Positions 1-22,300 of a stretch of DNA of 64,000 nt are shown here, piece after piece; positions within the stretch are counted from its first letter, which is position 1; each line of letters starts with the position of its first letter. Origin of the DNA: Sweltsa coloradensis. Lineage: Eukaryota; Arthropoda; Insecta; Plecoptera; Chloroperlidae. The DNA is taken from NCBI GenBank assembly GCA_024449915.1, contig JAMZAV010000317.1:751501-815500 (forward strand), in the 5' to 3' direction. The notes below the pieces were generated by a model. That model was not told where the DNA came from. It did not search any database and was given only the letters and a program-made list of their open reading frames with translations. The position numbers and the translations under genes were made by a program.

Positions 1-1150
1 ACCCGAAATTTGGGGAAACTAATGAAGAAAGTAGGCCCCCTAAGTACTCGTGGGGGACCCTGATGGCCCTACCTGTGCCCTCCTAGTGAAATCAATTAAA
101 ATCATTGGGATTGCTCTATCCAAAAATTATAAAAAATGGGCGTTTGAAAATGGGCACTTTCCCCACAATTTTGAAGCAATCAACAACTCCCTATACCAAA
201 AAAAGGAAAGAAGGATATTTTTGATAACTACGCCCCCAAACTCGTTACCTCCCTCGTTTTTCCCAAAAAATTTTTAACTCGTAAGTAACAATCGACTTAC
301 CTCCTTTTCTCAATAAATATCACATTCTAGATGACGTAAACATGGCTTCCCCTTTTTGGGAAAAAACTAAAGACGACAAACTATTTTTTAAAATCTTAAA
401 CGCTTTTTTCTGGGGTTTAGACAAGGGGATCAAACCATTGGGGGGTCTTTTTTTATAGAGGGAAAGCCTTTTTTATAACAATTTATCATGGAATTTCCTC
501 AAAACAAACATTTCCCTTTGGCCCTTTTCGGCCCACTGACACAGTTTGGGTAACGTAAAATTTTTCATAACCCCCAAAAAAACGGGGGGAAAAAAATGTC
601 ATCGAAATCACCCCATTCCCTTCCCAAAATCTGACCCAAATCCCAAATAAAAATATGGGGTCCCCCCCAAAGGGCTACGCTTGGCCCTTTTATTTTTTAT
701 AATATTATTAAAAAGGGCTTTCCCCAAAAATTTTTTAATATGGAAAATTTTCCCGGACATTGTAAAATCTTCCTCACCTTTATTCCCGATGACAATTTAA
801 CTCCCTCCCATAGGGCCCCCCTAATGTAAAAATTTATGTTGGGTAACATCAAACTGCAAATTCTCAAGTATCACAAATATCATCATAAGTAAGTCTATTT
901 GACTGGCTATCCAAACGATAAAAACAATTTTTTTAAATTTTCATAATAATGCAAACGCAATAACCCCCTTTAAACCCCCTTATTCGTCTGGATGGGAAGA
1001 GTATAGCAAGGCAACCACTGCAAAAAAATTTTAGGGCTTAAATGTGGTGAGTCCCCTTGACTGGCTTTCCACATATCCAGACATTGGCACCGCGTTTTGC
1101 TAAGTGGTTGTTTAGCTTCGAAGGCTAAAATTCTTGTTTAGCCCTTCCAC
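1..1150. other. noisy AT-rich sequence without a recognisable gene
   Basis: No exon-like stretch is visible. The segment is unusually dense in short homopolymer runs (C7, G6, A6-7, many T5-T7), unlike the rest of the window. It may be decayed repeat, or a poorly polished contig end. Confidence 0.5.
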
Positions 1151-1189
1151 GTTACTCATGGGATATCATTTATAAAATTCAGCCAAAAT

Positions 1190-1856
1190 TTTCTATACAG
1201 TTCTATTTTGGGGCATCTCAAGTCATGCTAAACGAATATTCATAATACAAAAAAGGGCGGTGAGAATAATCGCCGGTATATCAAGGCGACATTCATGTAA
1301 GACACATTTCACTAATCTTCATATATTGACTCTTACATCCGAATTAATTTGTCAGCTTCCACATTTGCACACTCTCATCCTGAACTGTTTTTAACAAATG
1401 CAATAAAACCACTCTCATAAAACGCGTACTAACTCTAACATATTCATTCCTACTTTCAACCATTCACTATTTAAAAACAGTCCAAGCTACCTCTGTAGTA
1501 AAATTTACAATAAATTTCCACAATCCATCAAAAACGATACTCCAACATCATTTAGAATTAAAATTAAATCTTTTCTCATTCATAACCCTTTTTATTCCTT
1601 AGAGGAATTCCTTATTGCAAAAATTGAATTTAACTAACACATTTTGTGTCCCATCTTCCTTCTTGTCCATCACATAACGTATGTATGTTTATCTTATCTA
1701 TTCTTATTAATTGTTCTCTTAAATATTTTATTGTATTACTATTTATATTCTAATTCTAATTACTATGCTAGTTATTCACTCCCTCTCTCTCAGGAGAGGG
1801 TATATTTTTACTATGTAAGAATCTGTGAATAAAGAATGAAATGAAATGAAATGAAA
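1190..1856 (+). mobile_element. 5'-truncated LINE (non-LTR retrotransposon) 3' end
   Basis: Positions about 1196-1390 translate to a typical reverse-transcriptase C-terminal stretch, with FWGISSHAKRIF, QKRAVRIIAG and SCKTHF motifs, ending at an in-frame TAA. Further decayed coding-like sequence follows. The element closes with an AATAAAG signal and a simple (AATGA)n tail near 1828-1856. This is the known layout of a LINE inserted as a 5'-truncated copy. It lacks a complete ORF, so it is inactive. The clade is not determined. Confidence 0.75.
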
Positions 1857-2166
1857 TATTAGGAAAGGATTTCATCGTTCCAGTGAGAAGTCATGACGCC
1901 CGAAAAGTTGTCAATTTCGAGAACCGATCACGAAGATCGAGCTGTCTCTCATGTACTCTTCCTTGGCCAAGACTGGCGAGTGGTGGCCTTCTGTCATAAG
2001 GTCTCTCATGTACTCTTCACTACAAAAATCATTTTCAAAACATATTCTTGAGCCGTCATCAAATTTAAAAACTTAAATTATTTTTTGTGAAAAAAATCAA
2101 AATTTATTAAATTATATCACGGCTTAAGAATGAGTTTTGAAATTGATATTTGTAGCAGGAGAGTAA

Positions 2167-3109
2167 TTGGATGAGCGAAGCGAAGACTTCAATTTCACTG
2201 ACCCCCAAAAAATTTAGCTCGGTTGTTTTTTTTTTTTTTTTTGTTTTTTTTTTGTTTTTTTTTTCTGTTTGTTCGCACGATTCCGGGCAAACGGCATATG
2301 CGATCTTGATGAAAATTGAAGGGGACCTTCGAAATCTCTGAACTTAGACGTGCCACGTTTTTGGGTACAATCGAAGAAATATTTCTCATGAATATCGCAC
2401 TTTTACGATTTTTTTCGATTTTTAGTGCGATATTTTCGAGACATTTGGGCCGATTCTGACCAAACGGGTAGGGCTACAACGTTCATATTTCACATGGACA
2501 TTAAGGTAATGGTGATGTATTGCTTTCTGAAAGAAAAAGTTGAAAAGTTAGCCAGAACCTATAGAAATAAAGGTTTTAATATAAGTTTTTTGACTTTTTG
2601 TGTGATATTTTCGTGCCATTTGGGTCAATTCTGACCAAACGGGTGAGGCTACAACGTTCATATTTCACATGGACGTTAAGGTAATGGTGATGTATCGCTT
2701 TCTGAAAGAAAAAGTTGGAAAAGTTAGTCAGAATCTATAGAAATAAAGCTTTTAATATAAGTTTTTTGACTTTTAGTGCGATATTTTCGTGCCATTTGGG
2801 CCAATTCTGACCAAACGGGTGGGCCTTCAACGTTCATATTATACATGGACATTAAGGTTATGGTGATGTAGTACCTTTTAAAAGAAAAAGTTGAAAAAGT
2901 TAGCCAGAATCCATAGAAATAAAGCTTTTAATATAAGTTTTTACGGTAAATAATACCAATTGACAGGTAACAAAATAAATTTGACAACAATCACTTACAA
3001 TGCGTAGGTAGCAAAACAAAGCACTTGCAAAAGTAAAGATATCCCACGCAAACTAAAAACTTTAAAAAGCTCATCCATCAACGCGGCGGGACTTTAGCGT
3101 TTTCCTAGT
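2167..3109 (+). repeat. repeat family R1, copy 1 (about 0.94 kb)
   Basis: The copy begins near TTGGATGAGCGAAGCGAAG, has a T-rich tract, and ends near CATCAACGCGGCGGGACTTT then TAGCGTTTTCCTAGT. The short ends GGATGAGC and GCTCATCC are inverted. Internally, a segment with CAAACGGGT and TACAACGTTCATATT recurs three times (about 2430-2640, 2640-2820, 2820-2940). Related copies occur at 24439-25170, 37571-38299, 43484-43672, 50976-51753 and 53443-54030. No coding capacity is visible, so it is probably a non-autonomous DNA element. Confidence 0.75.
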
Positions 3110-3299
3110 TTAGAGACTTCTGAGGAAGAACTATTCATTGTAGAGTCCTGAAACAGGAACTCATCATGTTCAATATGTTCTCGGGCTCGGAGTACGGAGT
3201 ACAGGTCGGGAAGCAAGCAAGCTTCTAGTTTATCCGTAGGATTACGTTCCAGATTGTTTCATAACAGATGATTGTGTATCCAAATCAATTAAATGGTGA

Positions 3300-3690
3300 T
3301 TCTCGCAAACACAAACAATGATATTAGGCTACATCGCCGGTCTTCAATACGTCCGTACAGGCGAGCGTAGCAAATTGAAGCGTCAATCTGACATAATTCA
3401 AGATGGCGATTTGGCGTTTCAATTTATATAGGCTTTGACATTGTCAATTGCAATTAAGTATTTTTTCTGGAATGTTTTGATATGGTTATAGCTTGTGCAG
3501 CATGGGAATACCCAAACAGAAACTATAAGAAGTTGATTTAGTCATCATTTGGTGTTAATGGCTAATATGCTCACCTTTCAACCCGACAGCACGCTTAAAA
3601 ATATTTGGGCTACAATAATCACTACAACCTACTTTACGTTACATACTGACCTATTCAAGATCGCTTCTAATTGACACGCCAGTGAACCAT
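3300..3690 (+). repeat. interspersed repeat, inverted partner at 40800-41180
   Basis: This segment, with AGCTTGTGCAGCATGGGAAT and TAGCAAATTGAAGCG, matches the reverse complement of 40800-41180 over roughly 350 bases with moderate divergence. No coding potential was seen. The two copies lie about 37 kb apart. Confidence 0.6.
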
Positions 3691-4588
3691 TGACTGGGGA
3701 GATGTTAAATATCATTGCACGTAAACAGTTTACTTTGCGTTGTCCAACATTTGGTTGGTGATTTGTTACCAGAATCGATTAAATTCAGAAATAAATTGTT
3801 AGCTGTCGAACGTTATAGATAATAGGTCCACTTTTCATAGTAAGGGCTTTTACATTAAACATATCTCAGTTAATTGCTTCGTTGGACCGATTATATATTT
3901 CAATAATCTATAACATCGGATGTATTCTTCTAATACATCGAAGCCTGTTGAAAACACCGTGTTGAGGAGATCGCGTGCAGATGATGATGTCGGGTCAAGG
4001 GGAGTGATGACGCGGAAGCTTCTGAAGGAACGCACAGCACAGTCGGTGGCTTTGACAGACTTTAGTCATACGTTCAACCGTAGTGGGAGTTACGCCTCGT
4101 GCTACTAAGTAGGCCGGATGATACTGATTTAGACATTTCATTAATCTGGAAAAGTCGAATCAGAGAATTAGTGCTATAACTGCTTTGGAAACTGAGGCAC
4201 CCATGACCAAAACTTGGGCTTGGTATTGTAGATACAGAGCTAGACCCCCTGAATAACTTACCGTTGATGGTGTGTGCAGCGCACTTTTCAGAAGTGAACG
4301 CAGGTTATATGTTGTGCAGAATAATTATAACTTGAAATTATATATTAAATTGCAATATTGATCGATGTTGATGATTATGAAGATGACCACGTGATTGGAG
4401 AAGATGAGAAGTAAGTAAATATCTGTGGTGTGACTTGAGACATCGAGCGCGGAACTGCAGCACCCAGCTCGACACTACGGGGCGCGCAGAAGGGACAGGC
4501 AATTGCAAACGTCTTCATATCATCTACAAGTTGTGTACAGGTCAGAAACAAATTGTCCACATCCTTCAGCTAAAGCCCCTGTGTCAGT
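3690..4588. other. intergenic, nothing recognised
   Basis: Unique-looking AT-rich sequence. Open frames here are short and lack splice support or codon bias. Confidence 0.4.
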
Positions 4589-4739
4589 CATCCATCCATC
4601 CATCCATCCATCCATCCATCCATCCATCCATCCATCCATCCATCCATCCATCCATCCATCCATCCATCCATCCATCCATCCATCCATCCATCCATCCATC
4701 CATCCATCCATCCATCCATCCATCCATCCATCCATCCAT
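4589..4739. repeat. (CATC)n microsatellite
   Basis: About 150 bases of nearly perfect CATC/ATCC tetranucleotide. All frames are open on both strands, giving artificial IHPS and MDGW repeat translations. Confidence 0.98.
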
Positions 4740-5735
4740 AGTCGCCATTTTGTTAAAATAACGTTTTTCCTCTATTCCAATTTTTGCGGACTTTGGCTAG
4801 GTTATTTGTGATTTATTTGTTTGCACATTGCAATTTGTTTCATTTTAGTACTATTTTCCCCTCGCTTTGTGCATTTTTCACCGTATATAAATATGTCTAT
4901 GCTCCTTATGTCAATATTTACAACTACTTCTGGTCTTTACTTCCGTTTGTATTTGGTCTTATTTTACAGGAAATGACAACAGGAAAAATAAAGGAAAGTA
5001 ACACAAATATTATATCTATGAAGGGAGAGTCAATATTTTAAGACTCAACCGTAAAAAAGTTAGATTAAGACGTCATTTTATAAAACGATTTCCGCCGACT
5101 TTCACTAGGTTGTTTGTGATTTTTTTCTTCACGCAATGCAGTTTATTTCATCTTTGTACTATTTTTTCCAGATCAATACATATATGTGCCTATGTTTGCA
5201 TGTGACATGATAGTATATTATTCTTCACGGTTTGTCACGATGTCTTTCTGTTTAACCTGATCTGGGAATCGATCATCACACAACTTCATGAAGCACCCAC
5301 AGCACTACACACACACATTAAGGAGTGACATAAAGGAACATGATCAGGATACACAAAAAAGTCATAGTATAACATAAAAAAACAGATTTTATGTGGTTTC
5401 GAATTTCAAACATGCACTATCGATTGAAACCATAATTTAATGTGAATCAACAGTGTTTTTAATTTTTCTTATATATGCAACAAAGTGAAATACATTTAAT
5501 TGAATTATTGAAACCTGGCTATTAGAACATAATTTAAAAAATCTGATCGCCGTTTGGCAGATAATGCCGCTTTAAAAATAATTTACAACTTTTTTTTCTT
5601 GAAGGTGTTGAAGAAAACATAGGGACTATTTTACAACTGACTAACGAAATTTATCGTACTGCGGAACAAATTGGTACAAAATACCGGTTACACCGGTGAT
5701 TAGTGTGAGGAAAGTGATCAACCAAGGAGGGCGGA
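4740..5735. other. 5' flank of the odorant receptor gene
   Basis: AT-rich non-coding sequence. A diverged pair of short similar segments (around 4760-4880 and 5075-5170, sharing TAGGTT-TTTGTGATTT and ACTATTTT) hints at an old local duplication. No convincing TATA box was seen directly upstream of the start codon at 5736. Confidence 0.4.
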
Positions 5736-15502
<9,767 letters not shown>

Positions 15503-15669
15503 CGAAATATCAACATGTGAGGCTATGCGAAACACATCACGGTTGTGTGGCTTGCAATACAAGGCGTCGGGAAGCAAACAAACCATAGTTGCCGTATGTA
15601 ATGTGAACGAAGGTACTTCTGAATATAAATGCTCAGGTTCATTAATTTATTCTCATAATCAACACAAAC

Positions 15670-15675
15670 ATTAAA
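15670..15675 (+). terminator. candidate poly(A) signal of the odorant receptor gene
   Basis: ATTAAA lies 168 bases past the stop codon. It is a common variant signal, but nothing else confirms it. Confidence 0.35.
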
Positions 15676-15836
15676 ACACAAATACTTCTACTTTTCTTAT
15701 TTATAATTAAGAAATATTTAAACAAAACAACAAAATGTAGCAATTACATTTGTACAGTTCTGACCTGTCTACACTGTTACCACCACACCTTCAATATTGT
15801 TGCGTATCTGCATGGAGATATCTGGACAGCCGCTAC

Positions 15837-16411
15837 CAGTGTTGGGGAAGGAACTTTTACGCGTTCTCGTGAACGCGTTCTTTTTTTGTGAACTTTTCAG
15901 TGAACTTACTCTTTTTTTAAATGAATGAACTTGAACTTTTAAAAGTTCTTTCCGAGAACGAACTTTTCAGTTTTAGAAAGTTCATTTGAAAGTTCTTTCC
16001 GTGCGTCGAGCAGCCGTCGACTCGCCACCGTCGACGCTTAAAAACAATAACAAATTGTTGTTCCATCGTAGGCCTAAGTATCTGCCATAATTTTACAAGC
16101 TGGTCGACGAGAATATAGTACAAATCATCAACACGATCAAAGACAGCTCAACACTTTCGTAGGACTCAAACTCGCGAGTAGTTTGGTACTCGAACACCTC
16201 TAATGTTTTTCCTCGTGTTTTTCTTCATTTTACGCCAAGACATTTATTCTACAAAAGAACTTTTAAAAGAACTTAGTTCATATTTTAGACGAACTTGAAC
16301 TTTTCAAAATTGTAGGTTATAAAAGAACTTGAACGTTTTAAAAGTTCATTATTTGAGCTGTGAACTGAACTTTTAAAAAGTTCATTTAAAAAAAGAACTG
16401 ACCCAACACTG
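15837..16411. mobile_element. non-autonomous hAT-like element
   Basis: The ends are CAGTGTTGGG and CCCAACACTG. They are flanked by 8-base imperfect duplications, GCCGCTAC (15829-15836) and GCTTCTAC (16412-16419). CAG-type ends and an 8-bp target duplication are hAT features. The interior is full of AGTTC/GAACT motifs and has no transposase. Confidence 0.75.
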
Positions 16412-16419
16412 GCTTCTAC

Positions 16420-17445
16420 TCGGTAAAATACAGGAAGGTTTTTGTGAGAGAGGCGAGCGGCTGCAGTGGCGCTCCTACAATGTTTGACATCATGTTACTA
16501 ACGCTAATTTTGAAACTATCCGCCCCCCGCCCCGCACCTGTAAGGAGAAACATACACCACCATCAAGGCCGAGGATCACCACTTATATTAAAACCGCGCG
16601 AAATAATCTAATAATTATCAGTAATATCTCTCAAACCGAAACGTAAAATCGAAAAAAGGGCTTCTAGGTCTCACGTAGTTTCGTTAGAACTACCCTGCAA
16701 GACAAATTATTCAAATATATGTAATCACTAGCGTTTTTAATTACGGAATTCATTAATTTAATTTAACCTTGATTAAAGTCATTACTTGTTTCAAAATTTG
16801 AAAAAGGTTTTATGCCAGATATAGTTCTAACTAAACCACATGAGACATAGTATCAACCTTTTCGTTTTTGTGTAGCGTTATATGAGTTATTACTAAAATA
16901 AGGTTATTTTGCGTGTTTTTAATATTGGCGGTAGTCCTTTACCTTAATAAAATGAATATCAAGGGTATTATAACCAATAAACATACCCCCGCGTACAACC
17001 TCCCTCTTCCTTCCACACGACAACCCCAATTTATGAAATTTATAGTAATAGGGTTGTTATAAAATAACAACAAAGTATGATCAACTTGCCAGAGGACCTA
17101 ACTTACATCACCCCTCACAATACTAAACCACCCTTATTTAGATTTATAAATAAATACAATAAATCACTAGTGTGAGTAGCACACAGTAGGCCTTTATGAT
17201 AGGAGGAACTATAACTCGCATCACCTTCACATTCCCCAACCTCCCAGTTCAAAATTGTATTTACATATTAATGTTATTTAAAATGTTTGGTACCACTCCT
17301 AGTTCATATGTAACATAACTCTCTAAATATGTATAATACGTATCTACGGTCGACGATCCTCTCTCAGACGCACCATTAGCATTCATTCGATTATCACAGG
17401 ATCATAGCAATTGTTTGACTCGGACGTTTCCGCTCAATATTGCAG
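16420..17445. other. intergenic, nothing recognised
   Basis: AT-rich sequence with no coding stretch or identifiable element. Confidence 0.4.
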
Positions 17446-18847
17446 GTTTGAAGTTCTACCGCAAGCGCGTGGCACCAGCCTGTCTATTGTTTCGTCAAAG
17501 TTTCAAGGTGTGTTATCATATGATACCGGATTTTGTTGTTAAAATTTGCAAACGTTTTAAACTAAATGCAAGTTTTATTTGTGACTTGGTGCTCCTTGCA
17601 GGGATCCATTTTGATTTTTAGAAATCACCTATACGGCCAAAGGAAGAATTCATAAATAAATATTTTTTTTTACATAAAATTCACAAATCATACTTCACAC
17701 TTAATTTTTAACTTCATTCCAATTTTTCATAATCTGTTACCAATTTTACTTATTGTTAAATGTAATTTGTAAACATAATTATTTTTATTTTGTTATTCTG
17801 TGTTCTAAGACAACCTTGATGTAAAGGCAGAGCTTTGTTTACAATAAAATAAAGTTGTACTACTAAAAATAACAAAATTAGCTTTGAACATTTTATTTCA
17901 TCCATGCATACTCCCAGTATAATTGCTTATTAAAAACATTGTGTGGATCAAAACTTATACTAGTTTCATGGCTGATATTTTTACCATAGTTTACACTAAC
18001 CCTCGACTCAGACATGTGATGTTTTGAAATGTGTATCTAATATCTTGCTTAAATTGAACGGTTGTTTTTTTCGGTACAATGAGAGTATTCGTACCGAAAA
18101 CACAGAAATTCGTACAACGCAAGATATTAAGATAAGATTTTCAAAATATCAGATATCCTAGTCACGAATAAGTGTAAACTTTTGTAATGGTAAAAATATC
18201 AGCCATCCAACCACAAAAATTCATTAAAAAAGCCGTAATATTGGGATTATGAAAGAATGAAGAATGAAGAATGTTCAAAAATAGTTTTTGTCTTCTCAAA
18301 ACACTCTTTATGATGTTGGTATTCCAAAACTACTATTTTATAGTTATTTTGGAAAACATATATTTTCATGCCCGTACAGCCATAGTGTATACGTTATTAT
18401 TCCTTAGCTACCATCTATTTCTTCGTCCCTTTCTCTCTATAATGCGCCCAAACATTCATAAGAGTTTCATACAATAGTCCTAATTCGTCCATTTCCATTC
18501 AGACACTCAAATAAGACTGTTAGCTCATCACAGTTATTGGTTTGAAAAAGAACATTTTGTCATGGATTTTAAACAACATAACATTCCAGGATGATTTACA
18601 GTTATTATCAGTTTTCGTTTTTTCCCCGAACCTGTATATAATAAAATAAAACATTTGATTTCTCGAATGTGTGTTTTATTGATTGTATGACAACTAATAA
18701 ATGCATTTTCGCAGAAGTGTTTACTGACAACTGACCTTGCAGGATATTGATAACACCCTACAACCCAACACACAACACCTGGAGAAGAATCTGTCCAGCA
18801 CGGGTCTGTGCTTCCCTCACTCCCTAGGATCGAGTGGCGTATTTTGA
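17446..18847 (+). other. two weak candidate exons of an unknown gene
   Basis: Segment 17446-17507 has an upstream TTGCAG and reads (G)LKFYRKRVAPACLLFRQSFK to a GTGTGT donor in phase 0. Segment 18743-18847 follows CCTTGCAG and reads DIDNTLQPNTQHLEKN ... SSGVF to a TGA, also phase 0. The phases match and local GC is higher than the surroundings. No start exon or family match was found, so this could be chance or a decayed gene end. Confidence 0.25.
17969..18205. mobile_element. foldback (MITE-like) element
   Basis: The ends TGGCTGATATTTTTACCAT and ATGGTAAAAATATCAGCCA are inverted repeats, and the adjacent TTTACACT/AGTGTAAA also pair. Inner parts (AATATCTTG/CAAGATATT) continue the hairpin. Non-coding. 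Confidence 0.8.
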
Positions 18848-18944
18848 CCTAGTATATGACACCTGTAAACCAAATTAAACTGCAATTTTTTTATTATTTT
18901 CGTTACATTTTGATATTTTTAACATTGGATTGTTTTTATGGAGA

Positions 18945-19045
18945 GCAATCCAGAAATTACAAACTCCATCTCAGCCAGGTATCTAACCCGGGTCTCACAA
19001 TTGCCGGTCGGGTGCTTAACCCCTAATGTTACCAAGAGGGTTAAC
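18945..19045 (-). mobile_element. tRNA-derived SINE fragment
   Basis: The minus strand shows AGGGGTTAAGCACCCGACCG, then GAGACCCGGGTTAGATACC (B-box-like), then a CTGAGATGGAG tail. This resembles the tRNA-like heads of the S1 family with divergence. Confidence 0.5.
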
Positions 19046-19351
19046 TTCATAACATCTGGATTGTTGGTGAATATTTTCTTCATTGGTTTCCCAAAAAAGC
19101 CACTATACCCGCTGGAGTGTGTTCCGATTAACGAAATTGAGAACTATAATATAACTACTTCTAAATGTAGTGTCAAGTTATGTGCGTTTACATACCAATA
19201 GTTACAACAATAACAAAACTGTATATTGTGATGACCATTATTGTTTATATAATGAATAAAATAAGTTCCTCGCATTGTGATTATAATAATATGTGGACAG
19301 CAAATAAAGTGGCGTAGACTGTAAGTTATCGAATACATGTGCATTATACAC

Positions 19352-22300
19352 TCAGGGCCTGATGCAGATGTAGGGCTGCTTGGTCGTGCTGCTGGCGTCG
19401 CAGCTGCCCAAGAAAGACTCGTGCGCTTGTTCCGGGTACACGTACAGAGCACAGGCGGTTCCTTCTTGAGGGTGGCCGAAGACCCACTCGAACCCGGAGA
19501 CACTATCCACCGCGACGCCTGGAACATAAAGCATGCATAATAAGTAAATCAAGAAATATTCATAGTGCATATTTCATTTTGCACCGTGTGGGCCCATTCG
19601 AGAGCCTTTTTATATAACTTTAAATTTTTTTTGATATCTTTATCGAACTTAAGAAAATATGGGACAAACGTTTTAATATAAGGCTCTTAAAGTGGTATTC
19701 ATCCGCTTAACTCAAAATATGTATTTAATTCAGGCTAACTATAGTTATGAATTTAGAAATAACAGAAACATTATTGCGTCCAACTTGACCAGGTAAAAAA
19801 AATGTTGAACTTGATATTTTTCGAGCTATAGGTCCCATCGGCAAAAAACTCCCATAAGAAATAACATGGGGGCGATCTTTATGCCCCGTGACCTTATGGA
19901 AAATTTTGATCCGAAAAACAATACTGGCCATTAATGACGTACTCGACAGCCATTTCTGTAAATCCAATTATTTTGTTTTGTAATTTGGGCAAGTGCTTCA
20001 ATCAAAATATGCTGATTACCAAGAAGGGGTGTGATTTTGTAATGCCTATTTATGCGTGTTTGAGTGTTCAGTTTCAAGGCACGATGTAATAAAGGGCCAT
20101 TTTAGATTGGTATGATACTCTAGTATCTATGTGGAACAAAGGAGAGGCAAGCCGATGTAAGAAATTTACCAAAACGCCAATTTTCGCAAATTTCATGATC
20201 AACACAATTGAAAAATTCTTATAAAATCACAGATACAAGATAATAATTTTTTAACTATCATTTAAGTAAAATATTATGCTATAGATTATGTGGTAAAAAA
20301 TTATTTCTTGGGGTAATAGCCCCTTTAAGTAACACTTTTCAAAAAAACATTTTAAATAATAAAACAAACAAGAAATTATTTTCGGAATTTTTGATTTAGT
20401 TAAAAAGCCCAAAAGTTACCATATTCGTGAATTATTGATTCTGTCTTATTAACATAATATATTATAATATATTGCATAGATGGTCAAGTATCCTTTTTTG
20501 GGAAACTATGTAAAGTTAAATATATCTCGGATTCTTCCTGGCCGAGCCATTAGCTATGTGCCAACTGACAAATATGTCCTATTCTCTATTATAATTACTT
20601 TATGGCCTACATTTATTTTTAATAATACGTAATTGATGTGTTAACCTGTCAAAAGCAGGTAATGTAGTCGATATGGTACCAGATCTTAATGCAATACGTA
20701 GATTGTAAACTGAACAGTAAAAACTACAAGTTTGAACTCTCTAAACGATGTAACTTTACCTTGCTGCTTTCTCCAAGCACCGTCTTGAAACTGTACTCCG
20801 ACCCACATATCGGTGTAGCTCTCGGCCGGTGACAAGTCTGTCGTGTCGAAGAGAACCGTGACCCACTCTTTCTTTGCTTCTGAGTCGACATCAAGAAGAT
20901 AGGCGCCATCTTTGTTGCAGTCCTCTACCGCCATCGAGTAAGGTAGAACTACAGGGGAGAGCTTGATCACACCGACGTCCGGAACAGCAATGTACCCGGG
21001 AGGAACTGAAGCCAACACCACCACATGTGATGTAATATTATCCGCATAACTGACTACGTACAGAACTATACTTCAATACACAATGATTTTACCGAGTTTG
21101 CAATAGCGTTTTATATTGAGAAACTGAAGTGACATAATATGAAATTATTCCAACTCGCAACCTTCTAGTGGTTTGGCCCGTGATTAGGGGAGTTTTTCTC
21201 CCTGAAACTAATGGCGAGCTTTGGGTCGTCGTCGGGGAACTTTCCCCTACCCTTTGACTACCTCCCCGACGGCGACGACAATGACAACACGGACGGATGA
21301 TGACACAGACGGAGACGACCACGACGTGGGGGAACACCTGCCCTCCCCATACGCTTGTGGCTGGTTCTGACCAGCACAGGCCTGTCCACCCCTTGTCCCC
21401 CCGCGTCATCCCTTACGTCCCTCCCTTCGTCTCGATTAGCCAAGTTGCATAAATAGGAGACGTTAAGCAATATCCAATCAATTAACAGCAGTCAACAATA
21501 TTTCAGATGTTCCAACCAGCAAACAATAGCACAAATGACTGTCGATGATCTTACTTCCTAGACATTTTGTGACGTCAAATTTTAACACTTGACCAAGAAA
21601 CCTACGGGTATTACATGATAATATTAATGTTTACCTTCAAAATTGGGCTCAACCAGCACGCATCCAGCTTTCACCAAAATGGTGGCGTAAGCGCAATTTT
21701 GGTGATGTAGGCGTGCGTGTTCAGGGATACATCAAATATGCCATAATATGTACATGCTGTAGAAATTGACGCTTTTGGCCCAAATGTTTGAACTAATACG
21801 AATTGCACATGGTTCACATTCAATTTACCGATCCCAAAATAAGTGAAAGTGACACCCTAACAGTACAGAATAATAAACAATTCTTTATTAAAGTAAATTT
21901 TACATTCTCCAACCACTTTCTTTAATAATTCACGCCTCTCACCCCTACACGATGAACTGCTGCACGAAATATTTTAATTTACAAATAAAACACAAGAGAG
22001 GCTTGCTTGCATCACAAATTTATAGCCATGTCTTTTGTACATATGCCAGACAGTTAGCCGATTGTCCAAAGCATATTCCCATTGACAGAAGTGATATGCT
22101 CAAATTAAAGATATTTTGTTACAAGAATAATTACTCACGGACTGTTGATGAAGGAATCGTAGTTGTATTAAATGTACTACCGTCAGTTGGCATGCCGGAC
22201 GTAATATCGGTTGCAGAAATTCTCATGTGAGTGGTTGTTGTTGTCGGTTCTTGTTCTGTTGTAGTCTCTGAAACCAATTACGCATTGTTTGTATAAACAA

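Noticed and set aside
4435..4811. Open frames of IHPS and MDGW repeats
   Set aside because: They are translations of the CATC microsatellite, open in all frames and both strands.
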